Below are positions 13,189 through 15,288 of a stretch of DNA of 15,288 nucleotides, in pieces. The stretch comes from an uncultured Ignavibacteriota bacterium (GTDB lineage Bacteria > Bacteroidota > Ignavibacteria > Tepidaquicellales > Tepidaquicellaceae). A program made the translations under genes and the position numbers. The first letter of the stretch is position 1, and each line of letters opens with the position of its first letter. The stretch spans positions 1-15,288 of the forward strand of contig CALKAJ010000138.1 of the NCBI GenBank assembly GCA_937983305.1, written 5' to 3'. The notes beneath the pieces are model-generated. The model had not been told where the DNA came from and did not search any database. It saw only the letters and a list, made by a program, of their open reading frames with translations.

Positions 13189-14901
13189 ATGAGAACATTA
13201 AAGTTCAAAATTCAAACAGCTCTGATAATAGTCTTAACTATTATTACCGTAAATTCCCTCCAAGCTCAAATGTTAATTAAGCCGGATGGAAACGGAACGT
13301 CACTTAACAGTTATGCAATGCTTCAATTGGTTGCAAATGGTAACCATTTCGGGTTTATGATTCCAAGTGTAGATTATAACAGTCTTCCGCTAGCAAATAC
13401 TGCAGGAATTAAAGGTTTACTTGTTTTTGTTACAGCAAACGGACCTTCCGGAAACGATGCATTTTATTTCAGTGACGGTTCAGCTTGGAGAAAACTGGAT
13501 GTAGGTACTACATCTACCCAGTGGACAACCACCGGAAGCGATATTTATTATAATACAGGCGACGTAGGCATCGGCACAACCTCTCCTACGGCAAAACTCC
13601 ACATAGTTGATTCAACTACAAATCAAAATGCAATAACTATTTCAAAAACAGGGGCAACCGCAAACAGCTATGGAATTAATATAGGCGTAAGCGGAGGTAC
13701 AAGCTGGAACGAAGGAATCATATTAACGGCCAATGGCACAGGTTCGGTGGGTAATGTTGGTGTTTATTCAACAGCAAGTGGTGTAGCCCCTACAAATTAT
13801 GGGTTCAGATCATCAGTATCTAATGGAGCATCTTACAATTATGGAATTTATTCATTAGTATCAGGCAGTACTGGAGTTACTTATGGTGGTTATTTTGACA
13901 ACACTTCCACGTCCACTTCTGCCAAATACGGTGTCTATGGCATTACTCAGCCTACCAGCGGAACTTACTCAGGAGCGAGTTACGGTGGCACGTTTATTTC
14001 TTCCGGTAGTACGACTGCTAATTATGGATGTTGGGCTTCAGCTAACGGAAGTACCGGTCTCAATAATTATGGCGGTTATTTCCAATCTACTTTAACAGTT
14101 CAAAAAAGTGAGGCTAATAATTATGGTGTTTACGGAAAATCGGTAGGCGTTACCACAGGCACCAATATTGGCGGGTATTTTTCGGCATCAGGCGGAGCTT
14201 CAAATTATGGGCTTCTTGTGGAACAAGGCTCGGTGGGCATCGGAACAACAACACCGACTTATAAATTACACGTTTATAATGCTATTGCAGATTACGTGGC
14301 AAAAATCGAAAATTCGAACAACACAACAAATGGTAAGGGACTTAAAATAAATGCAGGCTCAACATCTGGTAGCAGCACGGCAGTTATGATAGGTTTTTTT
14401 ACACCGGCAGATGTATACTTAGGTGGTATCACTCAATCCGGCTCAACCACTGTTAGTTATAATACATCTTCCGACCGCCGTTTAAAAGACAATATCGTAA
14501 ATACCCATTTTGGCATCAACGATTTAATGAAAATACAGGTGCGCGATTATGTGTATAAAGCCGATTCAAGTAAAACTCCTACAACCGGTTTTATAGCTCA
14601 GGAATTATACGATATTTTCCCCAATGCCGTTACCAAACCTGTAAATGAAGAAGAAATGTGGAGCATTGATTATGGCAAAGTAACTCCATTACTCACAAAA
14701 GCAATTCAGGAACAGCAGACAGAAATCACTTCTCTGAAATCCGAAATCGAACAAATGAAATCCGATATTCAGCAGTTGAAATCAGGTAATCTTACTTCCT
14801 CCGCCGGCTTCAACGGAAATAACGTAATGGTATTTTCTGTAATCGGATTTGGAATTGCAGGACTTGTAGTATACGGCTTCAAAAAAAGTACAAAATCATA
14901 A
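13189..14901 (+). CDS. Fibre-like surface protein with self-cleaving peptidase S74 chaperone domain and C-terminal membrane helix
   Basis: A 570-residue exported protein. Residues 1-27 are a signal peptide ending at SLQAQ. Residues about 115-140 and 345-362 each carry VGIGTT-P-KLHV, a motif common in S74-type fibres. Between them run about ten NYGxY/YGGYF repeats, each about 20-25 residues, suggesting a trimeric beta fibre. Residues about 424-515 are the peptidase S74 intramolecular chaperone: TSSDRRLKDNI holds the Ser428/Lys433 dyad, then TTGFIAQELYDIFPNAV and WSIDYGKVTPLLTKAIQEQQ. Residues 510-533 are heptad-like coiled coil (TEITSLKSEIEQMKSDIQQL). Residues 545-564 are a hydrophobic helix followed by KKSTKS. 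In known S74 proteins the domain trimerises the fibre, then cuts itself off before the Ser. Here the freed part would stay anchored in the membrane. There is no T9SS domain. The gene is driven by a sigma-54 promoter. The biological role is unknown. Confidence 0.87.
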   Translation: MRTLKFKIQTALIIVLTIITVNSLQAQMLIKPDGNGTSLNSYAMLQLVANGNHFGFMIPSVDYNSLPLANTAGIKGLLVFVTANGPSGNDAFYFSDGSAWRKLDVGTTSTQWTTTGSDIYYNTGDVGIGTTSPTAKLHIVDSTTNQNAITISKTGATANSYGINIGVSGGTSWNEGIILTANGTGSVGNVGVYSTASGVAPTNYGFRSSVSNGASYNYGIYSLVSGSTGVTYGGYFDNTSTSTSAKYGVYGITQPTSGTYSGASYGGTFISSGSTTANYGCWASANGSTGLNNYGGYFQSTLTVQKSEANNYGVYGKSVGVTTGTNIGGYFSASGGASNYGLLVEQGSVGIGTTTPTYKLHVYNAIADYVAKIENSNNTTNGKGLKINAGSTSGSSTAVMIGFFTPADVYLGGITQSGSTTVSYNTSSDRRLKDNIVNTHFGINDLMKIQVRDYVYKADSSKTPTTGFIAQELYDIFPNAVTKPVNEEEMWSIDYGKVTPLLTKAIQEQQTEITSLKSEIEQMKSDIQQLKSGNLTSSAGFNGNNVMVFSVIGFGIAGLVVYGFKKSTKS

Positions 14902-14973
14902 GTTCATAAAGTTTATAAAGTTTATAAAGTTTGTCAAGTTTATAAAGTTCATAAAGTTCATAAAGTTCAAAAA
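14902..14973 (+). repeat. Tandem array of 9-bp units, eight copies, directly after the stop codon
   Basis: Eight consecutive 9-mers: gttcataaa, gtttataaa twice, gtttgtcaa, gtttataaa, gttcataaa twice, gttcaaaaa. They start on the base after the S74 gene's TAA. The unit matches the array at 11151-11213, including the variant gtttgtcaa as fourth copy in both. The array is in frame with the stop and stop-free through to the next ATG. Confidence 0.92.
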
Positions 14974-14979
14974 TACATA

Positions 14980-15015
14980 AATACAAAAAATTTAAAAAAC
15001 AGGAGACAAAAAATA
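14980..15015 (+). promoter_or_regulatory. Conserved leader with strong Shine-Dalgarno (copy 2)
   Basis: Nearly identical to the leader at 13154-13188. AGGAG at 15001-15005 is 10 bases before the ATG at 15016 and decides that start. No terminator or sigma-54 site lies between the S74 stop and this leader, so the downstream gene may be read from the upstream promoter. Confidence 0.78.
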
Positions 15016-15288
15016 ATGAGAACGAAATTTAAAATTATACTCGGCATAATTCCGGTTACATTCCTGATGTTCTTGCCTCAGCTCGCACTCCCGCAGGTTA
15101 CAATCTCAAGCGGTACAACTGTAGTGGTAAACGGCGGAACAGTAGATATAACCGATATTGGCATAACTAATAACGGAACGATCAATCAAACATCCGGAAC
15201 CATTGTTTTCACCGGTACCTCAACTTCTACTATCGGCGGAACAGGTACTACAACTACTTTTAAAAACATAACAATCAATAAAACCCCA
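15016..15288 (+). CDS. Secreted beta-rich protein, 3' truncated by the window end
   Basis: Only the first 91 codons are present and the frame is still open at the last base. Residues 1-27 are a signal peptide (MRTKFKIILGIIPVTFLMFL, with a cleavage region near LALPQ). It opens with the same MRT and a similar KFKI stretch as the S74 protein upstream. The rest is Gly/Thr/Ser/Asn-rich short strands (ISSGTTVVVNGGTVDI, GITNNGTINQTSGTIVF, STIGGTGTTTTFKNITI), like the repeat region of the T9SS cargo protein in this window. It is therefore probably another surface or secreted beta-solenoid protein, perhaps with a T9SS domain at its unseen end. It is preceded by a strong AGGAG leader and may be co-transcribed with the S74 gene. 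Confidence 0.8.
   Translation, partial: MRTKFKIILGIIPVTFLMFLPQLALPQVTISSGTTVVVNGGTVDITDIGITNNGTINQTSGTIVFTGTSTSTIGGTGTTTTFKNITINKTP

Noticed and set aside
13189..14901. S74 fibre gene as part of a prophage
   Set aside because: No phage structural, lysis, integrase or packaging genes are nearby. The protein has its own signal peptide and membrane helix, and the promoter is sigma-54 type.

Overview
The window looks like one end of a metagenomic or draft-assembly contig from an AT-rich member of the Bacteroidota/Chlorobi/Ignavibacteria group, most likely Ignavibacteria-like. The evidence is a type IX secretion sorting domain of the QNYPNPFNP type preceded by an LPVELSAF...NWTTA segment, a Bacteroidota-style GlmU-like protein, weak or absent Shine-Dalgarno sequences on most genes, and AT-rich spacers. 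The first 50 bases are not genomic: they match the Illumina P5/TruSeq universal adapter with one mismatch, so the real sequence begins at about base 51, inside a truncated gene.

Bases 51-4913 hold a carbohydrate cluster. A GT4 glycosyltransferase fused to an all-helical domain (5' truncated), a GH130 mannoside-phosphorylase-type enzyme and a second GT4 glycosyltransferase form a tightly overlapping plus-strand operon. A longer GH130 relative converges on it from the minus strand, 6 bases away. Together they suggest intracellular building and phosphorolysis of a mannoside; the exact glycan is not readable here.

Bases 5197-8564 are housekeeping and small-metabolism genes: a nitronate monooxygenase/FabK-like flavoprotein with an extra C-terminal cysteine cluster, ribosomal protein L31 (zinc form) with a clear terminator, a GlmU-like nucleotidyltransferase/left-handed beta-helix protein, and a minus-strand OsmC + DUF1858 pair whose end overlaps the GlmU-like gene.

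Bases 8784-15288 carry envelope and secreted proteins. They are a 788-residue T9SS cargo protein, a divergent 488-residue protein of unknown function, a 570-residue fibre-like protein that ends in a self-cleaving peptidase S74 chaperone domain plus a C-terminal membrane helix, and the start of another secreted beta-rich protein cut by the window edge. The S74 gene has a textbook sigma-54 (-24/-12) promoter, with a hairpin and a 20-bp tandem repeat upstream as candidate activator sites. Two secreted-protein genes are each followed, from the base after the stop codon, by a tandem array of a 9-bp unit (GTTTATAAA type). The last two genes share a nearly identical 35-bp leader with a strong AGGAG. 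The S74 protein with its promoter and the 9-bp arrays are the parts most worth following up. No tRNA, rRNA, CRISPR array, transposase or phage gene was seen.
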